A stretch of DNA of 64,000 nucleotides from Clostridium simiarum (lineage in GTDB: Bacteria; Bacillota; Clostridia; Clostridiales; Clostridiaceae): positions 496,001 to 560,000 of the forward strand of contig NZ_JAHLQL010000001.1 of NCBI RefSeq assembly GCF_018919175.1, written 5' to 3'. Below, piece after piece: positions 55,428 to 64,000 of this stretch; position 1 is the first letter of the stretch; every line of letters starts with the position of its first letter. A program made the position numbers and the translations under genes. Under the pieces are notes generated by a model. That model ran no database searches, had not been told where the DNA came from, and worked only from the letters and a program-made list of their open reading frames with translations.

Positions 55428-57788
55428 ATGAATAATAGAGCATTACAGATTTTAGAGTTTAACAAAATAAAAGAAGAAATTAAAAAATACACATCTACTC
55501 AAGCTGCAAAAGATATAATAGATTCTTTGAAGCCCTATGACAATGTTTATGAAATAAATAGAAGTTTAAATGAAACTGAAGAGGCATTTATGATTATGGT
55601 AAAGAAAGGGGCTCCTCCCTTTTATGGACTATATGATGTGAGAGAATATTTAAGCAGAATTGAAAAGGGAGCTAGTGTTTTAGCAGGAAGCCTATTAAAA
55701 ATAGCAGATTTATTAAGGTGTAGCAGGGGTTTAAAGGAATATATTTCTAGAAAAACTGAAGAGGAATCCTTTCCTATGTTAGAGGATATATGTGAAGGAC
55801 TAGTTCCCTTAAAAGCTCTAGAAGAGGAAATATTTAGGGTTATAATTAGTGATGAAGAGATATCCGATAGAGCTAGTGATACATTATATAATATAAGAAG
55901 AAGTCTAAAAGATAAGAATAGCTCAGTAAAGGATAAAGTGAACTCTTTAATAAGAAGTTATTCTAAATACTTGCAGGAAAACCTTTATACTGTAAGAGGA
56001 GACAGGTATGTAATACCTGTTAAAGCTGAACACAAAGGAATGGTGCCAGGACTTGTACATGACCAAAGTTCTTCGGGTGCTACTCTATTTATAGAGCCTA
56101 TGAGCTTGGTGAATTTGAATAATGAGATAAAAGAACTTATGTTAAAAGAAAAAACTGAAATTGAAAGAATCTTATCAGAGTTATGTGCTAAAGTTTATGA
56201 AAAAATTGAAGTTATAAAAATTAACGCTGATATCATTTGGGAATTGGATTTTATTTTTTCAAAGGCTAAATATGCAAATGAAATAAATGCTATAAAGCCA
56301 ACTGTGAAGGAAGATGGAAGTTTTAATATAATACAAGGAAGACATCCACTTATTGATTCTAAAGTAGTAGTGCCTTCGGATATTTATTTGGGGGAAAAAT
56401 TTACATCCCTTGTGATTACGGGACCTAACACTGGAGGAAAGACAGTAACCTTAAAAACTGTGGGATTACTTCATATTATGGCTATGAGTGGTGTAATGAT
56501 TCCAGCTTCTCATAATTCATCTATTAGCTTCTTTAAAGAAGTATTTGCTGATATAGGTGATGAGCAAAGCATAGAGCAGAGTCTATCTACATTTTCTTCT
56601 CATATGACTAATATAGTAAGTATAATAAATGAAGCAGATAGAAATTCCTTAGTATTATTTGATGAATTAGGAGCTGGTACAGATCCTACAGAAGGAGCTG
56701 CTTTAGCTATTTCTATATTAGAAAACCTTAAATCTAAGGGTGTAAAAATAATTGCAACTACACATTATAGTGAATTAAAAGCTTATGCTCTTAAAGCTGA
56801 AAGAGTAGAAAATGCATCAGTGGAGTTTAGTGTAGAGACTTTGAGACCTACCTATAGATTGTTAATAGGAATTCCAGGAAAATCCAATGCTTTTGAAATA
56901 TCCAGAAGATTAGGATTACCTGATTATATTATTGATAATTCTAAAGAGCGTATATCAAAGGATAGCTTAGAATTTGAAGATTTAATTCAAAATTTACAAT
57001 CAAAGAGCATACAAGCTGAAAAATTTGAAAGAGATGCTAAGGTTTTTAAAGATGAAAGTGAAAGACTTAAAGAAAAATATGAACAAAGACTTCAAGGGCT
57101 TGAAAAATCTAAAGAGAACATGTTAGAGGAAGCTAAAAGGAAGGCTAGAAGTTTATTAAAGGAAGCAAAAGAGGAAGCAGATTCTATATTAAAAAACATG
57201 AGAGATTTAGAAAAATTAGGATATTCTTCTAAAGCAAGACAAGAATTAGAGGAATATAGAAATAAGCTAAATAAGGAATTAGATAAGCAGCAAGTAGACA
57301 TATTGCCAAAGAATCATAAAGGAGAAAAATTATTAGAGGTAAAGCCTGGTGAGGAGGTATACATACCTTCATTAAATCAAAAGGTAATTGTACTTACTAC
57401 TCCTGATAACAAAGGTGAGGTTCAAGTACAAGCAGGCATAATGAAAATAAATGTTAAATTAGAGGATTTGAGAAAAAGCACTGGTGGCACTGAGAGTAAA
57501 GAAAGAAAAAATAGGAAAAAAGAAGTAAAGCTAAATCTAAATGCTGTAAGTAGTTCTATAGACCTTAGAGGTTTAGACTCAGAAGAGGCATGTTATAATG
57601 CTGATAAGTACTTAGATGAAGCCTATTTAGCTGGTCTTGGAGAGGTTTCCCTTATACATGGAAAAGGTACAGGGATATTAAGAAAAGCTATTAATGATAT
57701 GCTTAGAAGCCATCCACATGTAAAGAATTATAGACTAGGGGAATATGGAGAAGGTGGCGATGGAGTCACAATGGTACATTTAAAATAA
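55428..57788 (+). CDS. mutS2: MutS2 endonuclease / ribosome-rescue ATPase
   Basis: This 786-residue protein has the MutS core and ABC ATPase with Walker A GPNTGGKT (residues 332-339) and Walker B LVLFDELGAGTDPTEGAA. Next come a coiled region (about 500-620), a KOW-like segment and a C-terminal Smr nuclease domain (about 712-786) with IDLRGLDSEEA and LIHGKGTGILR. MutS2 suppresses homologous recombination and in Bacillus splits collided ribosomes. It does not take part in mismatch repair. AAGGAG lies upstream of the ATG. Confidence 0.97.
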   Translation: MNNRALQILEFNKIKEEIKKYTSTQAAKDIIDSLKPYDNVYEINRSLNETEEAFMIMVKKGAPPFYGLYDVREYLSRIEKGASVLAGSLLKIADLLRCSRGLKEYISRKTEEESFPMLEDICEGLVPLKALEEEIFRVIISDEEISDRASDTLYNIRRSLKDKNSSVKDKVNSLIRSYSKYLQENLYTVRGDRYVIPVKAEHKGMVPGLVHDQSSSGATLFIEPMSLVNLNNEIKELMLKEKTEIERILSELCAKVYEKIEVIKINADIIWELDFIFSKAKYANEINAIKPTVKEDGSFNIIQGRHPLIDSKVVVPSDIYLGEKFTSLVITGPNTGGKTVTLKTVGLLHIMAMSGVMIPASHNSSISFFKEVFADIGDEQSIEQSLSTFSSHMTNIVSIINEADRNSLVLFDELGAGTDPTEGAALAISILENLKSKGVKIIATTHYSELKAYALKAERVENASVEFSVETLRPTYRLLIGIPGKSNAFEISRRLGLPDYIIDNSKERISKDSLEFEDLIQNLQSKSIQAEKFERDAKVFKDESERLKEKYEQRLQGLEKSKENMLEEAKRKARSLLKEAKEEADSILKNMRDLEKLGYSSKARQELEEYRNKLNKELDKQQVDILPKNHKGEKLLEVKPGEEVYIPSLNQKVIVLTTPDNKGEVQVQAGIMKINVKLEDLRKSTGGTESKERKNRKKEVKLNLNAVSSSIDLRGLDSEEACYNADKYLDEAYLAGLGEVSLIHGKGTGILRKAINDMLRSHPHVKNYRLGEYGEGGDGVTMVHLK

Positions 57789-57802
57789 CTAGGAGTGATC
57801 TT

Positions 57803-58252
57803 ATGATAATAGTAAGCGCTTGTCTTTGTGGATTAAATTGTAAGTATAATGGAAAAAACAATGAGGCTATTGACATAATTAGAAAATTAGAAAAAGAAGA
57901 TATTATTCCAGTATGTCCAGAGCAACTAGGGGGACTTCCTACACCGAGAGATCCTAGTGAAATATCTAATGGTACGGGAGAAGAAGTATTAAAGGGTAAA
58001 GGAAAGGTAATATCTATAAATGGAGAAGATTATACAGGATATTTTATAAAGGGTGCAGAGGAAACTTTAAAAATAGCTAAGCTATTTCAGGTGAAAAAGG
58101 CTATTTTAAAATCCAACAGCCCCTCCTGTGGCTATAAAAAGATTTATAATGGGGATTTCAAAGGAATCTTAAAAGAGGGTAATGGCGTTACAGCTCAATT
58201 ACTTTTAGATAATGGAATAGAAGTAATTAGCGAAAAAGATTTAAAAGAATAA
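57803..58252 (+). CDS. DUF523 family protein
   Basis: This 149-residue small cytoplasmic protein has conserved cysteines in SACLCGLNCKYNG and KSNSPSCGYKKIY and the PVCPEQLGGLPTPRDPSEI motif, typical of DUF523. The cysteine pattern suggests an iron-sulfur or metal site; some relatives are linked to sulfur or thiouracil metabolism (TudS-like desulfidase). Fourteen bases after mutS2 and probably co-transcribed. Start ATG with TAGGAGTG upstream. Confidence 0.88.
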   Translation: MIIVSACLCGLNCKYNGKNNEAIDIIRKLEKEDIIPVCPEQLGGLPTPRDPSEISNGTGEEVLKGKGKVISINGEDYTGYFIKGAEETLKIAKLFQVKKAILKSNSPSCGYKKIYNGDFKGILKEGNGVTAQLLLDNGIEVISEKDLKE

Positions 58253-58259
58253 AAATTTA

Positions 58260-58303
58260 AAAAAAGGATTGGTTTTGTATAATTTAAATCAATCCTTTTT
58301 TTA
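58260..58303 (+). terminator. Terminator after the DUF523 gene; non-coding gap beyond
   Basis: AAAAAGGATTG pairs with CAATCCTTTTT around an AT-rich loop, with T7 following. The 390 bases from 58304 to 58693 are very AT-rich. They hold no ORF I can support and no clear promoter or leader motif. Confidence 0.88.
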
Positions 58304-58693
58304 AAGCTAAAACAACTAATTTACATAATAAATATTATGTAAATTAAAAATAAAATGTAAACTTAAAAACATTATAAATTCAAAAAAATAAGAATATAAT
58401 TAAATAAAAGCAAAAAGGAATAAAAAGTAATGCTAATAATAAGATATTATAAGTAATTTAAAGTCCACTTATTCTAAATCTCCTATGCAGATTTGTTTTT
58501 ATATTTTAAGTAATTTAATATAATAATATAAAAAAGTTGAGTATAAAGGTAAAATAATAATGTTTCTTTATATTAGAAGATAAATATGATATATTAAACT
58601 TTATAAAGATTTTAATTAATAGGATTTATTTATGATGTAATAATCAAACTGAAACTTATAAAACATGGGAGTATAAGATCGGGAGGAATTTTA

Positions 58694-59848
58694 ATGAAAA
58701 ATATTAGCATAATTGGTGCCACTGGCTCCATAGGAACACAAACTCTAGATGTGATAAGAAAGGATAGAGAAAACTTTAATGTTATAGGAGTATCTTTAAA
58801 TAAAAATTATAAAAAAGCCATTGAAATAATAGAAGAATTTGAACCTAAATATATGGTTATTAATGATTACGAAAGTTATTCTATTGTAAAAACCTACCTA
58901 GAAAAAGAAAAAAAGAAAACCTCTCTATTAAAAGACATGGAAGGACTAAATTATATTTCTTCTCTAAAAGAAGTAGATGTTGTAGTTACTTCTATAGTTG
59001 GAATGATAGGATTAGATCCTACTATTACCGCAATACGATCTGGAAAAGATATAGCCTTAGCCAATAAAGAAACCTTAGTGGTAGCTGGAGAAATTGTTAT
59101 GAAAGAAGCTAGGCTAAATAATGTTAATATATTGCCAGTGGATTCGGAACATAGTGCCATTTTTCAATGTATACAGGGTAGTGAAACAAATGACTTAGAT
59201 AAAATAATATTAACAGCCTCTGGTGGACCTTTTAGAGGAAAAACCTTAGAAGAATTAAAGATGGTGAAGGTAGAGCAGGCGTTAAAACATCCTAATTGGG
59301 CTATGGGAAGTAAAATAACCATTGACTCAGCTACCTTAATGAACAAAGGTTTAGAAGTAATAGAAGCACATTTCCTGTTTAATGCTGATTATGAGGATAT
59401 AAATGTAGTGGTTCATCCTCAAAGTATAATACACTCAGCAGTTCAATTTAAAGATGGATCTGTTATTGCTCAGATGGGAAATCCAGATATGAGATTACCT
59501 ATACAATATGCTTTGAATTATCCAAAGAGAAAGGATTGTGTGGTAGATAAATTAGACTTTTTTTCATTAAAGCCTTTAACCTTTGAAAAGCCTGATATAG
59601 AGACTTTTAGATGTTTGGATTTAGCTTTTCAAGCAGGTAAAATGGGAGGTCTTATGCCTACAATCTTAAATGCAGCTAATGAAGTTTGTGTTAGTCTTTT
59701 CTTGAATCATAAAATAGAATTTTTACATATACCTAAAATAATAGAGGGATGTATGAAAAAATTTGATTATAAACTAGAGATGAGTTTGAATAATATAAAA
59801 GATATGGATATGGAAGTAAGAAGATATATAAATTTAGAATATAATTAG
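58694..59848 (+). CDS. dxr: 1-deoxy-D-xylulose 5-phosphate reductoisomerase
   Basis: This 384-residue second enzyme of the MEP isoprenoid pathway converts DXP to MEP with NADPH. The N-terminal GATGSIGTQTLDVI nucleotide-binding motif, LANKETLVVAGE and the metal/substrate loop LPVDSEHSAIFQC are present, as is the flexible loop around HPNWAMGSKITIDSATLMNK (in parts). CGGGAGGA precedes the ATG. It begins the dxr-rseP-ispG-polC order standard in clostridia; cdsA and uppS, which commonly precede dxr, are absent here. Confidence 0.97.
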   Translation: MKNISIIGATGSIGTQTLDVIRKDRENFNVIGVSLNKNYKKAIEIIEEFEPKYMVINDYESYSIVKTYLEKEKKKTSLLKDMEGLNYISSLKEVDVVVTSIVGMIGLDPTITAIRSGKDIALANKETLVVAGEIVMKEARLNNVNILPVDSEHSAIFQCIQGSETNDLDKIILTASGGPFRGKTLEELKMVKVEQALKHPNWAMGSKITIDSATLMNKGLEVIEAHFLFNADYEDINVVVHPQSIIHSAVQFKDGSVIAQMGNPDMRLPIQYALNYPKRKDCVVDKLDFFSLKPLTFEKPDIETFRCLDLAFQAGKMGGLMPTILNAANEVCVSLFLNHKIEFLHIPKIIEGCMKKFDYKLEMSLNNIKDMDMEVRRYINLEYN

Positions 59849-59861
59849 GAGGGATAGATAT

Positions 59862-60872
59862 ATGTATATAATTTGGGGTATATTGGCCTTTAGTTTACTA
59901 ATAGTAGGTCATGAATTTGGACACTTCACACTAGCAAAACTTAACGGAATTAAGGTAGAGGAGTTTTCTTTAGGTATGGGACCTAAAATTTTAGGTTTTA
60001 AAGGGAAAGAAACGGAGTATATGATAAAAGCTCTACCTATTGGTGGGTATGTTAAGATGCTAGGAGAAGAGGACAATGTAGATGACGAAAGAGCCTTTTC
60101 TTCTAAATCCCCATTAAGAAGAATAAGTGTTATTGCGGCAGGTCCTATAATGAACTTTATACTAGCTTTGCTTTTATTTACACTTATATCAATGAATAAT
60201 GGGTTTGTATTACCTAAGATTAATCAGGTTTCTCCTAATTCTCCTGCTATGGAAGCTGGACTTATTTCTGGAGATGAAATAAAAAGTCTTAATGGTAATA
60301 AAATTTTAACATGGGAAGACTTTTCTATGGCTGCATCTAATAATAATGGAAATCCTTTAAATTTAGAAGTAGAACGGGCAGGAGAGATTAAAAGCTATAC
60401 TATAACACCTAGATTCAATGAAGAATTAGGTAAATATGCCATAGGTATAGGTCCTACTGCAGTTGAAAAACCTAGCTTTGGTGAATCCATAAAACATAGC
60501 TTTGTGGAATGTAGATTTTTAATAAAACAAACCTTTGGAGCTTTGAAGACTATTTTTACTGGAAAAGCAAAATTAAATGATTTTGGAGGACCAGTTACCA
60601 TAATAAAGGCAACTGGAGTAGCAGCTAAGTCTGGCATATGGAATCTATTATTCTTCGCTGCACTTTTAAGTGTTCAATTAGGTATATTTAATTTATTACC
60701 TTTTCCAGCCTTAGATGGTGGATGGATATTTATAATGTTTATAGAACTTATAACAAGAAAAAAGATAAATGACAAAATAATTGGAACATTAAATTATATA
60801 GGATTTTCTCTTCTTATAATAATGATGATAGCAGTAACCATAAAGGATATATTGTTTCCAATAAGTTTTTAG
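59862..60872 (+). CDS. rseP: Site-2 intramembrane protease RseP/RasP
   Basis: This 336-residue M50 protease cleaves membrane-spanning anti-sigma factors and signal-peptide remnants. The zinc motif H17-EFG-H21 lies in the first membrane helix and the third ligand is in LPFPALDGGW of the C-terminal helices. A single PDZ domain occupies about residues 115-180 (VSPNSPAMEAGLISGDEIKS, in parts). GGAGGGA precedes the ATG, 13 bases after dxr. Confidence 0.96.
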   Translation: MYIIWGILAFSLLIVGHEFGHFTLAKLNGIKVEEFSLGMGPKILGFKGKETEYMIKALPIGGYVKMLGEEDNVDDERAFSSKSPLRRISVIAAGPIMNFILALLLFTLISMNNGFVLPKINQVSPNSPAMEAGLISGDEIKSLNGNKILTWEDFSMAASNNNGNPLNLEVERAGEIKSYTITPRFNEELGKYAIGIGPTAVEKPSFGESIKHSFVECRFLIKQTFGALKTIFTGKAKLNDFGGPVTIIKATGVAAKSGIWNLLFFAALLSVQLGIFNLLPFPALDGGWIFIMFIELITRKKINDKIIGTLNYIGFSLLIIMMIAVTIKDILFPISF

Positions 60873-60884
60873 GAGATGAATGCA

Positions 60885-61934
60885 ATGGATAAAAGAATTA
60901 CACGTAAGGTTAAGGTTGGAAATATATATGTAGGAGGAGATGCTCCTATAACTGTTCAATCTATGACTAATACGGATACTAGAGATGTTAAGTCTACTAT
61001 AGAGCAAATCAATAATCTAGCTAAAGCAGGTTGTGATATAATAAGATGTGCAGTGCCAGATATGGAGGCTGCACAATCTATAAAAGAAATAGTGAAGTTT
61101 ATAGATATCCCTCTAGTGGCTGACATACATTTTGATTATAAACTAGCTCTAGAATCAATAAATAATGGTATATCAGCATTAAGAATAAATCCAGGGAATA
61201 TTGGTAGTATAGATAGGGTAGAATTATTAGCAAAGGCTGCTAAAGAAAAGAATATCCCTATTAGAATAGGAGTAAATAGCGGTTCTTTAGATAAAAAACT
61301 TTTAAATAAATACGGGAAAGTAACGGCAGAAGCATTAGTGGAAAGTGCTCTAGAACATGTAAGTATATTGGAGAAGGTTAACTTTAATGATATTGTTATA
61401 TCTATTAAATCCTCTGATGTTATAATGATGATAGATAGTTATAGATTAATGTCTAAAAAAGTAGATTATCCTCTTCACTTAGGGGTTACAGAGGCTGGGA
61501 CTATATGGAGAGGAACTATAAAGTCCTCTGTAGGAATAGGCACTTTATTAGCAGAAGGAATTGGAGATACCATAAGAGTATCTTTAACGGGAGATCCCAT
61601 AGAAGAAGTGAAAGTTGGTAAAGAAATTTTAAAATCTTTAGGCATGATAAAAGGTGGCGTACAATTTATATCTTGTCCAACTTGTGGAAGAACTCAAATT
61701 GATCTTATAAAAATTGCAAAAGAAGTAGAAGATAAAATAACAAATTTAAATAAAGATATCAAAGTTGCTGTTATGGGATGTGTAGTTAATGGCCCAGGTG
61801 AGGCTAGAGAAGCGGATATTGGAATTGCCGGTGGTAATGGTGAAGGCTTAATATTTAAAAAGGGTGAGATAGTAAAAAAAGTAAGAGAAGAAGAGTTAGT
61901 AGAAGCTTTAATAAAAGAAATAGAAAATATGTAG
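60885..61934 (+). CDS. ispG: 4-hydroxy-3-methylbut-2-enyl diphosphate synthase
   Basis: This 349-residue [4Fe-4S] enzyme of the MEP pathway (IspG/GcpE) opens with the TIM-barrel start and has the cluster cysteines in SCPTCGRT and CVVNGPGEA. ATG 60885 is chosen because AGGAG lies 9 bases upstream; ATG 60876 is only one base from it. The gene overlaps nothing and lies 12 bases after rseP. It shares the isoprenoid pathway with dxr but not adjacency of reaction. Confidence 0.97.
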   Translation: MDKRITRKVKVGNIYVGGDAPITVQSMTNTDTRDVKSTIEQINNLAKAGCDIIRCAVPDMEAAQSIKEIVKFIDIPLVADIHFDYKLALESINNGISALRINPGNIGSIDRVELLAKAAKEKNIPIRIGVNSGSLDKKLLNKYGKVTAEALVESALEHVSILEKVNFNDIVISIKSSDVIMMIDSYRLMSKKVDYPLHLGVTEAGTIWRGTIKSSVGIGTLLAEGIGDTIRVSLTGDPIEEVKVGKEILKSLGMIKGGVQFISCPTCGRTQIDLIKIAKEVEDKITNLNKDIKVAVMGCVVNGPGEAREADIGIAGGNGEGLIFKKGEIVKKVREEELVEALIKEIENM

Positions 61935-61955
61935 GCTGAGAGCCTACATATTTTT
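61927..61955 (+). terminator. Hairpin overlapping the ispG stop codon
   Basis: ATATGTAGGC pairs with GCCTACATAT around TGAGA, followed by TTTT. It contains the ispG TAG and lies 33 bases before polC, so it may be a partial terminator. Confidence 0.7.
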
Positions 61956-61988
61956 AATTAACTATTAAGTGATGTGGGAGGAATGGTA

Positions 61989-64000
61989 ATGAGTATAGAT
62001 GTCACTCAAAATACTCCAACTTCAAAAAAGAGTTTATTTAGTGAAGATATATTTAAAAACTTAAAATTAGTAAAGATACAATTTTATAAAAAAACCAATT
62101 GTGTTAAAGTCATATTTAAATCCCCAGAGGTAATAGATGAGTTACAAAAGGATAATATTAAATCTTTAATACAAAAGCAAATAGGTGAAAATTTCAATAT
62201 AGATTTGGTTTTCTATAGGGATATTAAAAATGTATCTCTAGAGGATGTATTAAATAAATATTGGGTTAATATAATGACAGATGTAATTGAAAAAATGCCT
62301 TTATGTAAAGATGTGTTAACTTCAAGTAAGAAAAATATAAATGGAAATATGATTGAAATATACTATGGTAATGAATTTATATGTAGAATGCTTAAAAGAC
62401 GAAAAGTTAATGAAATTATAAAGGAAAGTATAGTTAATCTTTTTGGAATTAATTGTGGAATTAAAATAATTTATGACGAAAAGCTTGAAGAAAAGGATTA
62501 TATAGGTGTAAAGAACAAAGAAGACGTAACTATAATAGAAACAGCATTTAAGGATATAAAACCAATAAAGAAAGAAGCTAAAACAACCAATATTTCAAAC
62601 AAAGGAAGTAATAGATTCGCTGAAAATAATAATGATGACTCAAATGATAATATAATAATGGGTAGAAACATTACAGAGGATAATATTCCTATAATATCCT
62701 TAGATGAAACTTCTGGTTTTGTAACAGTTTCTGGAGATGTGTTTAAAACAGATATAATTGAAACTAGAACCGGGAAGAAAATAGTAACATTTTCCATTAC
62801 AGATTACACTAGTTCTATTACGGTTAAATGTTTTCCAAGACCAAAGGATATAGAAAAGGTATTGGAAAATGTAAAGACAGGATTACATTGTAAGATTAAA
62901 GGGGAAGTGGTAAATGACCCTTACGCAAAAGAAATAGTTATTATGGCAAGAAATATAGTTAAGATTCCTAAAATAGAAAGAATGGATACTAATGAAGAAA
63001 AGCGTGTAGAGTTACATGTACATTCAACTATGAGTGCTATGGATGCTATAACTCCTGTAAGTAAACTTATAGAGCGAGCAGCAAAGTGGGGACATAAAGC
63101 TATAGCAATTACAGATCATGGTGTAGTTCAAGCTTACCCTGAAGCTATGGATGCAGCAAAAAAACATAATATAAAAGTTATATATGGTGTAGAAGGATAC
63201 TTAGTGGATAACGGAACACCTATAGTAGAAAGAGAAAAAGGACAAAATTTAGAGGATACCTTTGTGGTTTTTGATATAGAAACTACTGGTTTTTCAAATA
63301 AAAATGACAGTATAATTGAAATAGGAGCCGTTAAGATTAAGGAAGGAAAAATCATAGATCAATTTAGTGAATTTGTTAATCCTAAAAGATCAATACCTGC
63401 TAAGATTGTTGAATTAACTAGTATTACTGACGATATGGTAAAGGATAGTGATTCTATAGAGGAAGTACTTCCAAGATTCATGAAGTTTGTAGGAGATAGT
63501 ATAATTGTAGCTCATAACGCATCCTTTGATATGTCTTTTATAAGAAAAAATTGTAGAGATATTAATATAGAATTCCATAACTCTGTAATGGATACTATAC
63601 CTTTAACAAGGTTTTTATATCCTGAGTTAAAAAGATATAAATTAAATGTAGTAGCAAAGCATTTAGGTATTTCTTTAGAAAATCATCATAGGGCTGTAGA
63701 TGATGCTAAGGCTACAGCGGATATTTTAATAAAATGTATAGAGGAATTAAAAAATAGAGAGATAGTTAACTTACATCAATTAAACAATGAGTTTTTAAAG
63801 AATGTGGATATTAAAAAACAACCTACATACCATATAATTTTGCTTGCGAAAAATCAGATAGGTTTAAAAAACTTATATAAGTTAATATCAGAATCCCATT
63901 TGGAAAATTTCTTTAAAAGACCTAGATTACCTAAAACTTTAATTTCTGAGTATAGAGAGGGGCTTATAATAGGTTCTGCCTGTGAGGCTGGTGAAGTCTA
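61989..64000 (+). CDS. polC: DNA polymerase III PolC, 3' part outside window
   Basis: The first 670 codons of the Gram-positive replicative polymerase, normally about 1430 residues. An N-terminal domain (1-190) is followed by an OB domain (about 220-320) and the PHP domain with HVHSTMSAMDA (H343, H345) and AITDHGVV. A DnaQ-type proofreading exonuclease is inserted in the PHP: DIETTGF (D429, E431), HNASFD and HHRAVDDAKAT. ATG 61989 follows GGGAGGA by 6 bases; ATG 61983 is too close. Frame is open to the window edge. Confidence 0.98.
   Translation, partial: MSIDVTQNTPTSKKSLFSEDIFKNLKLVKIQFYKKTNCVKVIFKSPEVIDELQKDNIKSLIQKQIGENFNIDLVFYRDIKNVSLEDVLNKYWVNIMTDVIEKMPLCKDVLTSSKKNINGNMIEIYYGNEFICRMLKRRKVNEIIKESIVNLFGINCGIKIIYDEKLEEKDYIGVKNKEDVTIIETAFKDIKPIKKEAKTTNISNKGSNRFAENNNDDSNDNIIMGRNITEDNIPIISLDETSGFVTVSGDVFKTDIIETRTGKKIVTFSITDYTSSITVKCFPRPKDIEKVLENVKTGLHCKIKGEVVNDPYAKEIVIMARNIVKIPKIERMDTNEEKRVELHVHSTMSAMDAITPVSKLIERAAKWGHKAIAITDHGVVQAYPEAMDAAKKHNIKVIYGVEGYLVDNGTPIVEREKGQNLEDTFVVFDIETTGFSNKNDSIIEIGAVKIKEGKIIDQFSEFVNPKRSIPAKIVELTSITDDMVKDSDSIEEVLPRFMKFVGDSIIVAHNASFDMSFIRKNCRDINIEFHNSVMDTIPLTRFLYPELKRYKLNVVAKHLGISLENHHRAVDDAKATADILIKCIEELKNREIVNLHQLNNEFLKNVDIKKQPTYHIILLAKNQIGLKNLYKLISESHLENFFKRPRLPKTLISEYREGLIIGSACEAGEV

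Overview
The window is strongly AT-rich and reads as the chromosome of a spore-forming Clostridium (low-GC Firmicute). Signs are SASP, PdaB, YtxC, two T-box leaders, a PolC-type polymerase, the acetylated diaminopimelate route, a reverse rubrerythrin, and many TTG/GTG/ATT starts behind strong Shine-Dalgarno sequences. I cannot name the species from sequence alone.

Positions 1-3800 are a graveyard of nested mobile elements: an IS630-type transposase (cut by the window edge), a decayed adenylation-domain relic of a nonribosomal peptide synthetase, the 3' part of one IS21-type element (istB plus a small ORF), the left end and broken istA of a second IS21-type element, and an IS200/IS605 element. 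The transposase of that last element has an amber codon exactly where its catalytic tyrosine should be. The IS200/IS605 right end abuts the terminator of a rubrerythrin gene.

Positions 3800-20100 hold reverse rubrerythrin with a PerR-like operator, a two-component system, cobTUS (lower-ligand assembly for cobalamin), a MocR-type regulator with paired operator-like palindromes, a run of methyltransferase / M16 protease / RecX / membrane transglutaminase, a TPR protein, and a 1427-residue fusion of two activase ATPase modules with DUF2229 and 2-hydroxyacyl-CoA-dehydratase-like modules.

Positions 20100-30500 hold T-box-valS, folC, small conserved proteins, a beta-propeller protein, DUF4364, pdaB, an SSB-like protein, and divergent dapH/patA. 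Positions 30500-38500 hold an unclassified RNA-like element, the oppBCDFA peptide importer and convergent dapA-dapB. The importer is thus flanked on both sides by diaminopimelate/lysine genes.

Positions 38500-48500 hold a SASP gene, a methyltransferase-hslO pair, a five-tRNA operon (Val-Asp-Phe-Gly-Cys), a YxeA lipoprotein, YbjQ, DUF6873, ytxC, the L20-type leader with infC (ATT start)-rpmI-rplT, ktrB-ktrA and a SpoU methylase. Positions 48500-64000 hold T-box-pheST, zapA, a U32 peptidase, mutS2, DUF523, dxr-rseP-ispG and the first 670 codons of polC. Most of the window is ordinary housekeeping sequence. The best leads are the dead IS200 transposase, the fused activase/dehydratase, the operator pairs, the unclassified RNA candidate and the unusual translation-start architectures.
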